NCBI GenBank assembly: GCA_035546775.1
Contig: DASZWD010000049.1
Location: 1 to 64,000, forward strand
DNA from: Acidimicrobiales bacterium
GTDB taxonomy: Bacteria > Actinomycetota > Acidimicrobiia > Acidimicrobiales > JACCXE01
DNA: 64,000 nt
Direction of reading: 5' to 3'
Positions 32,094 through 39,766 of this stretch are shown here, piece after piece; position 1 is the first letter of the stretch, and the number at the start of each line of letters is the position of its first letter. A program made the position numbers and the translations under genes. The notes under the pieces were generated by a model. The model searched no databases and was not told where the DNA came from. It saw only the letters and a program-made list of their open reading frames with translations.

Positions 32094-33677
32094 TTAAAGG
32101 TCGGGCAGTTCCTGTTGCAGGCCTACCAGGTCGCGCAACGGGTCACCAGAGGCTTCCAGCCTCTTGAGGGCGTTGCGGACGTTCCACTTGTCCGGCTTGA
32201 GCGTGCGGTCGTCGAGATCGTCCCACGTGATCGGCATCGAGACCGACGCGCCCGGCGTCGGGCGCGTGCTGAAGGGTGCGATCAGCGTCTTGTTGATGGC
32301 GTTCTGCGTGTAGTCGAGACGGGCTTTGCCGCCGCGCTCGGACTTCTGCCACTTCCAGCTGACGAGGTCGGGCAGCGTGCCGCCCACCGCACGCGACACC
32401 TGCTCGACCCAGTTGCGCGTGTCGTCGAACGTGTAGCCGGACTTCACCGGGACCCAAATCTGGATGCCGCGCTTGCCCGTCACCTTCGGGCAGCCGACGA
32501 CGTGGAGGTGGTCGAGGGCGACGCAGTACAGATGCGCCAGTTGGCGCGCCTGGGCGAAGGTCGTATCCGTCCCGGGGTCGATGTCGATGAGCGCCCACGT
32601 CGGTTCGTGCGGCTTGTCGCCCCGCGACGTCCACGGGTTCAACTCGATGGCGGCGAAGTTCGCCATCCACACCAGCGACGGGAGGCTGTCGACCACCGCG
32701 TACCACTCGGTCTCGCCCTTCTCGAAGTCGTCGTAGTGCCAGCGCGTGATCCACTCGGGCGCGTACTCGGGCACCGCCTTGTTCCAGAAGCCCTTCTCCT
32801 CGACGCCGTCGGGATGGCGGTAGGCGTTGACGGGCCGGCCCGCCAGGTACGGCAGGATCCACGGCGCGATCTGCGCGTTGTACCGGATGAGATCGCGCTT
32901 GGTGACGGGCTTGGCGCGCGCTCCCTTGCCGGGGAACAGCACCTTGTCGAGGTTGGTCAGGTGCACGACCTCGCCGCCGACCTTCCAGTCGCCTTCCTTC
33001 TTCAGCGCGTCGAGCGCCGCCAGTTCGTCGTCGTCGGCCGCCGGAAACGGGCCGAGCTTGCGGGCCCACGCCGCAATCGTCGGCACCTTGCTCGACCATT
33101 GCGCCTTCGGTTGGGCCAGCACCTCGTCGTTGGTGCGCCCCGACTTCACCGACTTCGGGTGGTCTTCGGCGTCCCAGCCGTCGACGGCGGCCTCGTCGCG
33201 CTTGTGCAGCAGCATCCACTGCTCGCGCTCGCCGGGGGCGCCGCGGCGGATGAGGATGAAGCGGCCCTGCAGCTTCTCGCCGTCGAGGTCGAAGTGCAGT
33301 TCGCCGTCGGCCACCGCCTTTGCCGGGTCGTCGGTGTGCACCGGGGCGTAGGTGCCCCAGTCCCACACGATGACGTCGCCGGCGCCGTAGCCGCCGCGGG
33401 GGATCACGCCTTCGAAGTCGAAGTACTCGAGCGGGTGGTCCTCGACGTGCATGGCGAGGCGTTTCGCCTTCGGGTCGAGCGTCGGGCCCTTCGGCACCGC
33501 CCAGCTGGCGAGCACGCCGTCCATCTCCAACCGCAGGTCGTAGTGGAGGTGGCTGGCGCGGTGGCGCTGCACCACGAAGCGGTGCCCGCCCTTCGCGCTC
33601 GGCTTCTTGCCCCGCGGCTCGGGCGTCTTGGTGAAGTCGCGCTTGGCGACGTAGGTGGCGAGGCGGTTACGCGGCAT
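32094..33677 (-). CDS. LigD-like NHEJ polymerase with phosphoesterase domain, no ligase domain
   Basis: A 527-residue protein of the PE-POL type. The N-terminal 3'-phosphoesterase domain (about 15-190) has the family motif HLHYDLRLE. The primase-polymerase domain (about 230-527) has LTNLDKVLFPG, the catalytic LIDIDPG, and VVGCPKVTGKRGIQIWVPV. These activities trim and fill DNA ends in bacterial non-homologous end joining. The ATP-dependent ligase domain of full LigD is missing, so a separate ligase must act. The gene is clustered with Ku and overlaps the DUF72 gene by 11 bases, so it is co-translated with it. Confidence 0.9.
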   Translation of the reverse strand: MPRNRLATYVAKRDFTKTPEPRGKKPSAKGGHRFVVQRHRASHLHYDLRLEMDGVLASWAVPKGPTLDPKAKRLAMHVEDHPLEYFDFEGVIPRGGYGAGDVIVWDWGTYAPVHTDDPAKAVADGELHFDLDGEKLQGRFILIRRGAPGEREQWMLLHKRDEAAVDGWDAEDHPKSVKSGRTNDEVLAQPKAQWSSKVPTIAAWARKLGPFPAADDDELAALDALKKEGDWKVGGEVVHLTNLDKVLFPGKGARAKPVTKRDLIRYNAQIAPWILPYLAGRPVNAYRHPDGVEEKGFWNKAVPEYAPEWITRWHYDDFEKGETEWYAVVDSLPSLVWMANFAAIELNPWTSRGDKPHEPTWALIDIDPGTDTTFAQARQLAHLYCVALDHLHVVGCPKVTGKRGIQIWVPVKSGYTFDDTRNWVEQVSRAVGGTLPDLVSWKWQKSERGGKARLDYTQNAINKTLIAPFSTRPTPGASVSMPITWDDLDDRTLKPDKWNVRNALKRLEASGDPLRDLVGLQQELPDL

Positions 33678-34425
33678 GACGCGTCCCGTAGGAGGAGAGC
33701 CGGTCGCGCAACCACGTGCCGTCCTTCACCGCGTTGGCGTGCCAGTCGTTGTTGAAATAGGCGTAGACGTCAGCGCCCTCCTCGAGCCAGTGCTGCATCC
33801 GCTTGGCGGCGCGGCCGAGACGGATCGGGCCGTAGCGCCCGAAGTAGGCCCGCGTGGTCGCGCTCGGTCCATGGAAGCGCACGTAGCTCCAGTTGGTCGT
33901 GCGGATCCACGGGTGATCGTCGATCAGGTCGTGGACGCACAGCGCGGCGCCGTGCTTTTCGAGCACGGCGTACACGTCGTCGTGCAGCCAGCTGGCGTCG
34001 CGGACTTCGACCGCCCAGCGAATGTCCTTCGGTGCCCGCGAGAGGAACTCGTCGAGCCGTTCGGGGTTGCGCTTCCAGCGCGGCGGGAGCTGCACCAGGT
34101 TCGGACCCAGGTGGCTCCCGAGCCGGTACACCCGGTCGAGGTGGTTGGCGAGCCAGCCGCTGTCGGCGTCCTTGAGCTTCTTGCGATGAGAGCCGAACTG
34201 GCCGAGCTTCAACGCGTAGGTGAAGCCCGGCGGCGCCTGCTGCTCCCACTTCTCCACCGCCTGGTGCGTCGGGAGGCGGTAGAAGCTGTTGTTGATCTCG
34301 ACGGTGTCGAAGTGGCGGGCGTAGTACGCGAACCACTGGGTCGTCTTGAGCTCCCGGGGATAGAACAGCCCGCGCCACTCTTTGTACACCCACCCGGAAC
34401 AGCCGACGTGCGCGACTCCAGTCAC
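33667..34425 (-). CDS. DUF72 (YecE-like) TIM-barrel protein
   Basis: A 252-residue TIM-barrel protein of the DUF72/YecE family: VGCSGWVYKEWRGLFYP at the start, FDTVEINNSFYRLP, FTYALKLG, LVQLPPRWKRN, WAVEVRDASW and VYAYFNND near the end. The function of this family is not settled; it often sits beside DNA-repair genes, as here between the LigD-like and Ku genes. GTG 34425 is the likely start; a further upstream start would cross the divergent Ku gene. The ribosome site is weak. The divergent spacer to Ku is only 23 bases. Confidence 0.85.
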   Translation of the reverse strand: MTGVAHVGCSGWVYKEWRGLFYPRELKTTQWFAYYARHFDTVEINNSFYRLPTHQAVEKWEQQAPPGFTYALKLGQFGSHRKKLKDADSGWLANHLDRVYRLGSHLGPNLVQLPPRWKRNPERLDEFLSRAPKDIRWAVEVRDASWLHDDVYAVLEKHGAALCVHDLIDDHPWIRTTNWSYVRFHGPSATTRAYFGRYGPIRLGRAAKRMQHWLEEGADVYAYFNNDWHANAVKDGTWLRDRLSSYGTRHAA

Positions 34426-34448
34426 GCCCCCATGGGTACCCACTTCGC

Positions 34449-35276
34449 ATGCCGCGAGCAATCTGGTCGGGCTCGATCAGCTTCGGCTTGGTCAACGTGC
34501 CCGTGAAGGCCTACACCGCCGTGCGCGACCACAGCGTGCACTTCCATCAACTCGATCCCAAGGGTTCGCGTATCAAGTACGAGAAGGTGTCGGAGAAAAC
34601 CGGTAAGGAGGTCGACGCCGACGAGATCAAGCTCGGCTTCGAAGTGTCCAAGGGCCACTACGTCGAGCTGACCAAGGACGAGGTCGACGAGATGCAGCCG
34701 GCGTCGACGAAGTCGATCGACATTGGCGACTTCGTCGACCTCGCCGAGATCGACCCGATCTTCTACGACCACACCTACTGGCTGGCGCCCGACGGGGAGG
34801 CGGCGACCAAGGCCTACGCCCTGCTGCGCGACGCCATGGAGGACGAGCAACGCGTCGGCATCGGCTCGGTCGTGATGCGCAAGAAGCAGTACCTCGCGGC
34901 GATCCGTCCGGTGAAGGGCGCGCTGGCGATGTCGACGATGCGCTTCGCCGACGAGGTCGTCCCGTCGAGCGACATCGAGGGCATCCCCAAGCGCGCCGGC
35001 ACGGCGAAGAACCACAAGGAAATGCAGCTGGCCAAGCAGATCGTCGACGCGCTGGCGAGCGACTGGAAGCCCGAGCGCTACCACGACACCTATACCGAGG
35101 AACTGCGGGACCTCATCGAGAAGAAGCGCAAGGGCCAGAAGATCACCGTCGCCGCGGAACCCGAGGCAAAGGACGCCGACGTCGTCGACCTGATGGCCGC
35201 GCTCGAAGAGAGCGTTAAGTCAGCTCGAGGCCGGAAACGACCGGCGCCGCGGTCATCGCGGAAGAAGTCGGCGTAA
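34449..35276 (+). CDS. ku: Ku protein, non-homologous end joining
   Basis: A 275-residue Ku core protein close to the usual bacterial length (about 270-300). It has the family start PRAIWSGSISFGLVNVPVKAY, FHQLD followed by the RIKYEKV strand, FYDHTYWLAPD, and the C-terminal LIDALASDWKPERYHDTYTEELRDLI region followed by a basic tail (RGRKRPAPRSSRKK) that can bind DNA. Ku forms a ring on DNA ends and recruits LigD. It is divergent from the PE-POL gene pair, and its 3' end overlaps the convergent YczE-like gene by 62 bases. Confidence 0.95.
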   Translation: MPRAIWSGSISFGLVNVPVKAYTAVRDHSVHFHQLDPKGSRIKYEKVSEKTGKEVDADEIKLGFEVSKGHYVELTKDEVDEMQPASTKSIDIGDFVDLAEIDPIFYDHTYWLAPDGEAATKAYALLRDAMEDEQRVGIGSVVMRKKQYLAAIRPVKGALAMSTMRFADEVVPSSDIEGIPKRAGTAKNHKEMQLAKQIVDALASDWKPERYHDTYTEELRDLIEKKRKGQKITVAAEPEAKDADVVDLMAALEESVKSARGRKRPAPRSSRKKSA

Positions 35277-35853
35277 CGCGCTCGATCCAGAAATGGAGCG
35301 CCGGCCCGATCAGGAGCCCGGTGATGACGGTGCCGAGGCCGATGGTGCCGCCGAGCAGCCAGCCCGTCGCCACCCACGACGCTTCCATCGCCAGGCGCAC
35401 GGCGCGGTTGCTGCGACCGGTCTTCCGGCTCAGCGCCAGCATGCACAAGTCGGGCGCGGCCGCGCCGACACGACTGCGGATGATGATCGCCCCACCGAGC
35501 GCCATGAACCACGTGGCGAGCACGACCACGGCGAGCCGGAGCACGAGCCCGTGCGCCGTCGGCGTGTGCGGCAGGAACGCGTCGAGGAACGCGCCCTGCA
35601 CGAACGGCAGCGCGACGGTGCCCGGCCCGGGCCACATGCGCAGCAGCACGGCGATGACGCACAGGATGCTGCCGGTGATCATCACCGCGTGACCAAGCGT
35701 GATGTGGAGGTGGCGGGCGATGCCCTGCTGCACCGTGTACAGCGGGCCGAGGCCGAGCGCCGCCTTTACGGTGAGGGCGTAGCAAGCGGCGCTGAGGGCG
35801 CTGCCGCCGAGGAGGAGCGGGACGCGTCGGATCCAGTCTTGCGTTTGCCCCAT
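35215..35853 (-). CDS. YczE/YitT-like membrane protein
   Basis: A 212-residue polytopic protein with about five helices, lacking a signal peptide. The start MGQTQDWIRRVPLLLGG and the loop GLGPLYTVQQGIARHLHITLGHAV are characteristic of the YczE/YyaS/YitT group, of unknown transport function. It overlaps Ku tail-to-tail by 62 bases and overlaps the upstream same-strand GT39-like gene by 88 bases, an unusually long same-strand overlap in a window where most junctions are 1-4 bases. Confidence 0.78.
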   Translation of the reverse strand: MGQTQDWIRRVPLLLGGSALSAACYALTVKAALGLGPLYTVQQGIARHLHITLGHAVMITGSILCVIAVLLRMWPGPGTVALPFVQGAFLDAFLPHTPTAHGLVLRLAVVVLATWFMALGGAIIIRSRVGAAAPDLCMLALSRKTGRSNRAVRLAMEASWVATGWLLGGTIGLGTVITGLLIGPALHFWIERVTPTSSAMTAAPVVSGLELT

Positions 35854-37247
35854 CGAGCGATGCTAAACGCCGCCACCGCGACACCCCACCCGATTACGGC
35901 CCACGCCCGTGGCGCCAGCATCGCAAGCGTGTAGCGCGATCCGCTGCCCTCGACGAGGTGGACCAGCCACGGCACGTCGCCCGCTTCGAGGGTCAGGGCC
36001 ACCGCGGCCACGAGGGCGAGGCAACCGAGCCCGGCGCGCCCGAAGCCACGGTACGCGGCGAGCGCCAAGGCCAGCGCGACCGCGGGCAGCGCCACGTAGA
36101 GGTGCCGGCCGGCGATGTCGGAACGGCCGCCGGAGAGGTGCAGGATCACGACGGCCATCGTGAAGAAGGCCAGCGGCCACGCCGCCAGGAGCCAGGCGAG
36201 CAACGCCAGGTCGCGCCCGGCGCGGCGTCGCCACAGCCGCGCCGCGGCGACGACACCGAACAGCGCTGTGGCGGCGAACCAAAGCTTGCCGGCGTGCGTG
36301 GCGTTGGGGCTGACGATCTGGGCGTCGAAGAAGCCGTGACCGCCCTGACGCAGGCGCGTAGCCAGTCCGTGCAGGTTGAACGGCGGGTTCGACTGCAGCG
36401 AACCGGTGATGGCGTCGAGCTGTTTGGCGGCGGTGAGCCCGCCGTAGTGCGCGTGGTTGAACGCCAGCCACGGGGCCACCAGCACGGCGGCGATCGCACC
36501 GGCGATGGCGCCGAAACGCACGACGTCAGCCAGGCGTTGACCGTTCCAGCGCGCCGCCAGGACGGCGGCGACGGCCACGACGGCCACGATCGACAGACCG
36601 GTGGTCTTGGTGAGCACGGTGGCGCCGACCAGCACACCGGTGACCGCGGCGCGCCGCGTCGTCAGCCCGCGGCGTAAGGCACGGGCCAGCACGAGGAACG
36701 TCGCCGCGGCCAGCACCGTCATCAGGCCGTCGTTCGCCACGATGGCGAAGTTGCTGTTGGTACCGGACCACACGGCGGCGAGGGCGGCGGCGACCACGCC
36801 GATGCTCGGCTCGTCGGGCCACAACTCGCGCCCGATCAAGTACACGAGCGGGATGAGCAACAGCGACACCAGCAGCGTTGCGACCCGCAACGCGTACATG
36901 GTTGTCGACGTGCGCGCCCCGTCGAAGACGCGCCACACCGGCGCCATCACCGCGTAGTACAGCGGCGGCTGGGCGGCCTCGTAGGACTCGTGCAGCACCG
37001 ACGGAATCGTCTCGTCGTGGAAGCGCGACGACGGCGACGACTTCGCCAGCGCCAGCACGTCGGCGTGCACGTGGGTCTGGCCGACGATCGGGATCCCGTC
37101 GCCGCGAGCGATCGCCTCGACGTAGTCGTAGTGGGCCTGCTCGTCGATCGGGCTCCACACCGGCGTGACCGCCACCCACCACAGCCCGCGCAGCAGTCCC
37201 ACGCAGGCGATGAGCGCGACCAGCAGGCGCTGTCGCCGGTCAGTCAA
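35766..37247 (-). CDS. GT39-like membrane glycosyltransferase (GT-C fold)
   Basis: A 493-residue membrane protein with about 11-12 helices. The first extracytoplasmic loop has the acidic SPIDEQAHYDYVEA motif expected for a GT-C enzyme, followed by a long periplasmic loop and QPPLYYAVMA. Such proteins transfer a sugar from a polyprenyl carrier to a protein or glycan outside the membrane. Its first four bases overlap the HAD gene upstream (ATGA). The last residues (Ser/Ala/Pro-rich tail after about 465) lie in the stretch that overlaps the YczE-like gene. Confidence 0.8.
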   Translation of the reverse strand: MTDRRQRLLVALIACVGLLRGLWWVAVTPVWSPIDEQAHYDYVEAIARGDGIPIVGQTHVHADVLALAKSSPSSRFHDETIPSVLHESYEAAQPPLYYAVMAPVWRVFDGARTSTTMYALRVATLLVSLLLIPLVYLIGRELWPDEPSIGVVAAALAAVWSGTNSNFAIVANDGLMTVLAAATFLVLARALRRGLTTRRAAVTGVLVGATVLTKTTGLSIVAVVAVAAVLAARWNGQRLADVVRFGAIAGAIAAVLVAPWLAFNHAHYGGLTAAKQLDAITGSLQSNPPFNLHGLATRLRQGGHGFFDAQIVSPNATHAGKLWFAATALFGVVAAARLWRRRAGRDLALLAWLLAAWPLAFFTMAVVILHLSGGRSDIAGRHLYVALPAVALALALAAYRGFGRAGLGCLALVAAVALTLEAGDVPWLVHLVEGSGSRYTLAMLAPRAWAVIGWGVAVAAFSIARWGKRKTGSDASRSSSAAAPSAPLATPSP

Positions 37248-37975
37248 AGACCGAGCAGTCCCGGCAACTCCGCATAGTCGGTGATCGTAAACGTCGCTTC
37301 GGGTCCGTTTTCGGACGGGTCGTCGAACACGCCGGCGTACCGGACGGCCGTCATGCCCATGGCGAGGGCGCCGGCGACGTCAGTGCGGCGCAGGTCGCCA
37401 ATGTGGGCGACGCGAGCGGGCTCCGGACTGCCGAGGGTTTCGAGGGCGTGCTCGAAGATCTCGCGGGCGGGCTTGTAGTAGCCGACCTCGTCGCTGAAGG
37501 ACCAGCCGTCGAAGTACTGGAGTAGGCCGCGGCGCTCGAGGTGGTCGCGCAGGTGCGTCGATGGCGTGAAGCCGACGTCGCAGATGATGCCGAGCTTGAG
37601 CCCGGCGTCCTTGAGGGTGCGCAGCGCGTCTTCCAAGCCGACGGTCATGTGGAAGTCGACGTCCTTGCCGGCTTCAACGAAGTGCTCGATCAGTTCGCCG
37701 TGCAGTTCGTCGGTGATCGGCAGGTCGAGCAGCGACAGGGCGTGGCGCGCCGCGTCCTCACCGGTGCGCTGCACGCCGGCGTGCCAGTCGACGGTGAACG
37801 CGTCCCACGTCGTGGAGAACGTGCCTTGCAGTAACTCGCGCTCGACGGCGTGGCCTTCCTCGTGCAGGCGAGCCACCCAGGTGTCGATGCGCTTGTGCGA
37901 CAGGTTGCTGCCTTCGGACTCGAAGAACAGCGTGTTCCAGTGATCGAAGGTGACCGCGTCGTAGTGCGCCGTCAT
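37244..37975 (-). CDS. HAD-superfamily hydrolase
   Basis: A 243-residue HAD phosphatase. Motif I is FDHWNTLFF (nucleophile Asp in place; the second acid is replaced by Trp, as in some HAD subfamilies). The cap follows, motif II lies in the ICDVGF strand, motif III lysine near GYYKPAREIF, and motif IV in HIGDLRRTDVAGA. The substrate is unknown. It is coupled to the malic enzyme upstream and the GT39-like gene downstream by ATGA overlaps. Confidence 0.85.
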   Translation of the reverse strand: MTAHYDAVTFDHWNTLFFESEGSNLSHKRIDTWVARLHEEGHAVERELLQGTFSTTWDAFTVDWHAGVQRTGEDAARHALSLLDLPITDELHGELIEHFVEAGKDVDFHMTVGLEDALRTLKDAGLKLGIICDVGFTPSTHLRDHLERRGLLQYFDGWSFSDEVGYYKPAREIFEHALETLGSPEPARVAHIGDLRRTDVAGALAMGMTAVRYAGVFDDPSENGPEATFTITDYAELPGLLGL

Positions 37976-39369
37976 CGCGTGACGCCGTCGGCCCGCGCCG
38001 CTTGGGCGACGTCGGCCGCGACCAACTCGACGACCTTCTTGTTGAACACGCTCGGCACGACGTAGCTGGGCGACAACTCGGCGTCGGTCACGGTGCGGGC
38101 GATGGCGTCGGCCGCGGCGAGCTTCATGTTCTCGGTGATCGTCGTCGCGCCGGCGTCGAGCGCGCCACGGAATATCCCGGGGAAGCACAGCACGTTGTTG
38201 ATCTGGTTCGGGTAGTCGGAACGACCGGTCGCGATGACCGCCGCCAGGCCCGCCGCTTCCTCGGGCAGGATCTCGGGGGTCGGGTTGGCGAGGGCGAACA
38301 CGATCGGGTCGTGGTTCATGGCGCGCAGGTCGTCGCGGATGAGGAGCCCGGGACCGGACACACCGACGAAGACGTCGGCGCCGGGCATCACTTCGTGCAG
38401 CGCGCCCTGGCGCATCTCGGGATTGGTGTTCTCGGCGAACCACTGCTTCGACGAATCCGTCTCCCCACGGCCCGAGTAGATCGCGCCGCGCCGGTCGACG
38501 CCGATCACGTTGGGCACGCCGGCGGCCTGGAGGATCTTGGTGATGGCGACACCCGCGGCGCCGGCACCGGCGATGACGACCTTGAGGTCCTCCATCCGCT
38601 TGTCGACGACCTTGAGCGCGTTGCGCAGCGCCGCGAGCACGACGACGGCGGTGCCGTGCTGGTCGTCGTGGAACACGGGGATGTCGAGCTCGGCCTTGAG
38701 CTTCTCTTCGACTTCGAAGCAGCGCGGCGCGGCGATGTCTTCGAGGTTGATGCCGCCGAACACGGGCTCGAGTCGCTTGACCGTCTCGATCAGTTGGTCA
38801 GCGGAGTCGACGTTCAAGCAGATCGGGAAGGCGTCGATGCCGGCGAACTCCTTGAAGAGCATCGCCTTGCCTTCCATGACAGGCAGCGCGGCGTGCGGGC
38901 CGATGTCGCCGAGACCGAGCACCGCGGTGCCGTCGGTCACGATCGCGACGGTGTTGCGCTTGATCGTGTACTTGTGGACCTCGGACGGGTTCTCTTCGAT
39001 CGCGGTGCACACGCGGGCGACGCCCGGGGTGTAGGCCATCGAGAGGTCGTCGCGGTCGTGCAGCGCGCTCTTCGAGCGCACCTCGATCTTGCCCCCGACG
39101 TGCATCTCGAAGGTGCGGTCGCGCACCTTCTTGACGACGACTCCGTCGACCGCTTCTACCGCGGCGCGGATGCGCTGGACGTGGGCCTCGTCGGCGGCGA
39201 AAACCGTGACGTCCTCGACGATGTCAGCCCCCTCGGACTCGATGATCTCGAGCGAGGAGATGTTGCCGCCGGCGTTTCCGATCGCGGTCGCGAGCCGACC
39301 GAGCACACCTGGCTCGTTCGGCAGCGCGACGCGGATACGGACGGAGTACGAAGCGTTGGGGGTCGCCAC
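37972..39369 (-). CDS. NAD-dependent malic enzyme with N-terminal ACT domain
   Basis: A 465-residue enzyme that would convert malate to pyruvate and CO2. Residues 8-80 are an ACT regulatory domain (VALPNEPGVLGRLATAIGNAGG). The malic-enzyme body has SMAYTPGVARVC, RNTVAIVTDGTAVLGLGDIGP, the metal-binding FHDDQHGTA, the Rossmann GAGAAGVA, and ALANPTPEI. The GTG start at 39369 has no ribosome site and is close to an AT-rich TAATTTT stretch (39376-39382 on the minus strand), so it may be leaderless. First gene of an operon with the HAD and GT39-like genes. Confidence 0.92.
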   Translation of the reverse strand: MATPNASYSVRIRVALPNEPGVLGRLATAIGNAGGNISSLEIIESEGADIVEDVTVFAADEAHVQRIRAAVEAVDGVVVKKVRDRTFEMHVGGKIEVRSKSALHDRDDLSMAYTPGVARVCTAIEENPSEVHKYTIKRNTVAIVTDGTAVLGLGDIGPHAALPVMEGKAMLFKEFAGIDAFPICLNVDSADQLIETVKRLEPVFGGINLEDIAAPRCFEVEEKLKAELDIPVFHDDQHGTAVVVLAALRNALKVVDKRMEDLKVVIAGAGAAGVAITKILQAAGVPNVIGVDRRGAIYSGRGETDSSKQWFAENTNPEMRQGALHEVMPGADVFVGVSGPGLLIRDDLRAMNHDPIVFALANPTPEILPEEAAGLAAVIATGRSDYPNQINNVLCFPGIFRGALDAGATTITENMKLAAADAIARTVTDAELSPSYVVPSVFNKKVVELVAADVAQAARADGVTR

Positions 39370-39386
39370 GTACTGAAAATTACTGG

Positions 39387-39405
39387 CGGGTCCGCAAAGG
39401 ACCCG
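39387..39405 (-). terminator. Hairpin after bldC, overlapping the malic-enzyme promoter region
   Basis: CGGGTCC and GGACCCG form a seven-base stem with a five-base loop. On the minus strand the stem is followed within four bases by a T-rich TAATTTT run, so it can act as a rho-independent terminator for bldC. The same AT-rich run is the only -10-like sequence before the malic-enzyme start, so end and start signals are superimposed. Confidence 0.6.
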
Positions 39406-39414
39406 AATCAGGAG

Positions 39415-39657
39415 CTACGCCTCGTCGGCGAAGCCGCCCATGTGCTCTTCCATGTCGGCGAGGGCAGCCATGACCTCGGCGGCGCGGAAGCGGCGGTGAC
39501 CGCCGAGAGTACGGATAGCGTTGATCCTGCCGGCACGGGCCCAACGCGTGACAGTCTTCGGGTTCACACGGAACATCGCTGCTACCTCGGACGGAGTCAG
39601 CAGCTTCTCCTGTGCATAGACCTGTGCCACAGCGTCGCCTTTCGTTTGTTCGTTCAC
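39415..39657 (-). CDS. bldC: BldC-family helix-turn-helix regulator
   Basis: An 80-residue MerR-like DNA-binding protein nearly matching Streptomyces BldC in the core: LLTPSEVAAMFRVNPKTVTRWARAG and IRTLGGHRRFRAAEV. BldC-type proteins bind head-to-tail on direct repeats and control development or stress genes in actinobacteria. The frame opens at GTG 39657, but a second GTG at 39630 with AAAGG upstream is an equally good start and gives a 71-residue protein, closer to typical BldC. It is divergent from the dehydrogenase gene. Confidence 0.9.
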   Translation of the reverse strand: MNEQTKGDAVAQVYAQEKLLTPSEVAAMFRVNPKTVTRWARAGRINAIRTLGGHRRFRAAEVMAALADMEEHMGGFADEA

Positions 39658-39766
39658 GATGGCCCCGACGGTACGGATTGACCGAGTTGCGGTCGATAGC
39701 GCACGAGGACCATTACGCGGCGCCCGACCGGACTAGTCATCGCGGGCGATTTGGTGGCGTGCCACG

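Noticed and set aside
32115-33755. 546-codon frame antisense to the LigD-like gene
   Set aside because: Arg/Val/Leu-rich shadow translation with no recognisable domain or ribosome site.
38002-39681. 559-codon frame antisense to the malic enzyme
   Set aside because: Asp/Val/Gly-rich shadow of a confidently identified gene.
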